Below are positions 5,581 to 6,357 of a stretch of 6,357 nucleotides of DNA, in pieces. Where the stretch lies: assembly GCA_002315205.1 (NCBI GenBank), contig DCGH01000076.1:8754-15110 (forward strand). The letters run 5' to 3'. The notes under the pieces were generated by a model that was given only the letters and a program-made list of their open reading frames with translations, did not search any database and had not been told where the DNA came from. Each line of letters begins with the position of its first letter. Positions within the stretch are counted from its first letter, which is position 1. Source of the DNA: Erysipelotrichaceae bacterium UBA1783. GTDB taxonomy: Bacteria > Bacillota_I > Bacilli_A > Erysipelotrichales > Erysipelotrichaceae. Both the position numbers and the translations under genes were made by a program.

Positions 5581-6357
5581 TTATCTTCATTTCTATCAAT
5601 ATATCGTTTTGGTAGAGTGAAACCTTTTCCGCTAACTTCATTAACCTTAGAAATAATGATGAAGGCTTCAGGATCAATCTTATGAATAAATCTTTCAAAA
5701 TGAGCAAGTTCTCTATTGCTTACTATGGATAATAAAATCTGTTTTTCTTCTTTTGTATAACCACCTTCACCATGTAAGACAGTAATACCGCGATCAAGCT
5801 CTTTTAATATTGCTTCTCTGATTTCATCTGATTTCTCAGAAATAATCTTTAGTTCCATTCTGTTGGTACCCATAACTAATAGCTTATCAACAACAACAGT
5901 ATAAATTAATAGAAGAACTAAACCATATAGAACCTTCTCAACTCCCTGAAATAAAGCTTGTGCTAATAAAATAAAGAAATCAAAGATATATAAAGAAATA
6001 CTGACTGGCACTCTGAAATACTTCTTTAAAGCTAAACAAATGATATCTACACCACCTGTAGAAGCTCCAGCTCTCATACATATTGCGATACTACTACCAA
6101 TAAGTAAGCCAGCAAATACTGTACACAAAAAGATATCGGTTGTAATAACATCATTTAGCATTAATAGATTTAATACCTTTAATATTACTGGCATTGATAA
6201 GGAAGCGATAATTGTATTAGCAACAAATGCTTTTCCTAAAATAAAATAAGCAATAACCAGCAGAACACAATTTAAAATAAAGATAAATGTTGATAAATCA
6301 GTATCTAGTACATATCCTACTGCTAAACCAATACCTGTAGTTCCACCAGTAACTAAA
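5577..6357 (-). CDS. YitT-family membrane protein with DUF2179 domain, 5' partial
   Basis: 259 residues are visible, and the frame is open to the right window edge, so the true start lies outside. Family members run about 280-290 residues, so only some 25 are missing. The ATG at 6194 is internal: the codons before it give LVTGGTTGIGLAVGY, the conserved first-helix Gly-rich block of YitT proteins. Hydrophobic segments lie at about visible residues 23-41, 45-66, 74-95, 117-136 and 142-160; the GASTGGVD repeat of the Gly-rich motif is at 97-104. From about 167 to 255 is the cytoplasmic DUF2179 domain, with its typical GITVLHGEGGYTKEEKQIL and DPEAFIIIS blocks. The function of this widespread Firmicutes family is not established; transport has been suggested. 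No tie to methionine is visible. It lies about 100 bases upstream of the met leader on the same strand, and no strong terminator separates them, so some read-through into the leader is possible. Confidence 0.92.
   Translation of the reverse strand, partial: LVTGGTTGIGLAVGYVLDTDLSTFIFILNCVLLVIAYFILGKAFVANTIIASLSMPVILKVLNLLMLNDVITTDIFLCTVFAGLLIGSSIAICMRAGASTGGVDIICLALKKYFRVPVSISLYIFDFFILLAQALFQGVEKVLYGLVLLLIYTVVVDKLLVMGTNRMELKIISEKSDEIREAILKELDRGITVLHGEGGYTKEEKQILLSIVSNRELAHFERFIHKIDPEAFIIISKVNEVSGKGFTLPKRYIDRNEDK

Noticed and set aside
6040..6249. Open frame of 69 codons on the + strand
   Set aside because: Antisense to the membrane segments of the YitT-family gene, with no ribosome site or family resemblance.
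1..6357. CRISPR arrays, insertion sequences, tRNA or rRNA genes, phage or toxin-antitoxin genes
   Set aside because: No regularly spaced repeats, transposase-like frames, tRNA-like cloverleaf or such gene families were seen; all large frames belong to ordinary chromosomal families.

Overview
The window is AT-rich DNA with Shine-Dalgarno-type ribosome sites, a lipobox lipoprotein, a YitT-family membrane protein and simple intrinsic terminators. This fits a low-GC Gram-positive (Firmicutes/Bacillota), perhaps a gut lineage such as Erysipelotrichia or Clostridia. The lineage is an inference from style, not a match to a known genome. One gene lies on the + strand at the left edge. Everything else is on the - strand and reads right to left.

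Layout: (1) positions 1-375 hold the C-terminal two thirds of a YfcE/MJ0936-type metallophosphoesterase, followed by its own terminator. (2) A second, oppositely oriented terminator abuts it and closes the - strand transcript. (3) 415-2532 hold a LysR-type regulator and, just upstream of it in transcription, an M20D-family amidohydrolase; the two genes are 3 bases apart and have their own promoter region. (4) 2648-5326 hold a complete methionine-type ABC importer in the order metN (ATPase), metI (permease), metQ (lipoprotein), ending in a long palindromic terminator. (5) 5343-5477 are the leader of that importer operon. (6) 5577-6357 hold a YitT/DUF2179 membrane protein cut by the right edge.

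The most interesting part is the metNIQ leader. A 26-codon reading frame with a strong Shine-Dalgarno site encodes a peptide with six methionines, four of them within codons 8-18 (residues 8-14 read MCMHRYM). It ends 28 bases before an intrinsic terminator (7-bp stem, eight U) that sits directly before the metN ribosome site. Codons 19-23 can form a continuous 14-pair helix (five of the pairs G-U) with the sequence that includes the 5' arm of that terminator. This is the architecture of ribosome-mediated transcription attenuation: a ribosome starved for Met-tRNA stalls at codons 8-14, the antiterminator forms, and metNIQ is transcribed; a ribosome that runs to the stop masks the arm and the terminator forms. 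I see neither a SAM (S-box) riboswitch nor a T-box, which are the well-known controls of Met genes in this phylum.

Taken together, the central locus looks like a methionine-acquisition module: an importer induced by Met-tRNA shortage, followed by an amidohydrolase that could release methionine from N-acylated or peptide-like precursors, and a LysR regulator that probably controls the amidohydrolase unit. The amidohydrolase substrate and the regulator's effector are not shown by the sequence. No stretch above 300 bases lacks a gene; the longest (5327-5576) is the leader just described plus about 100 bases of promoter region.
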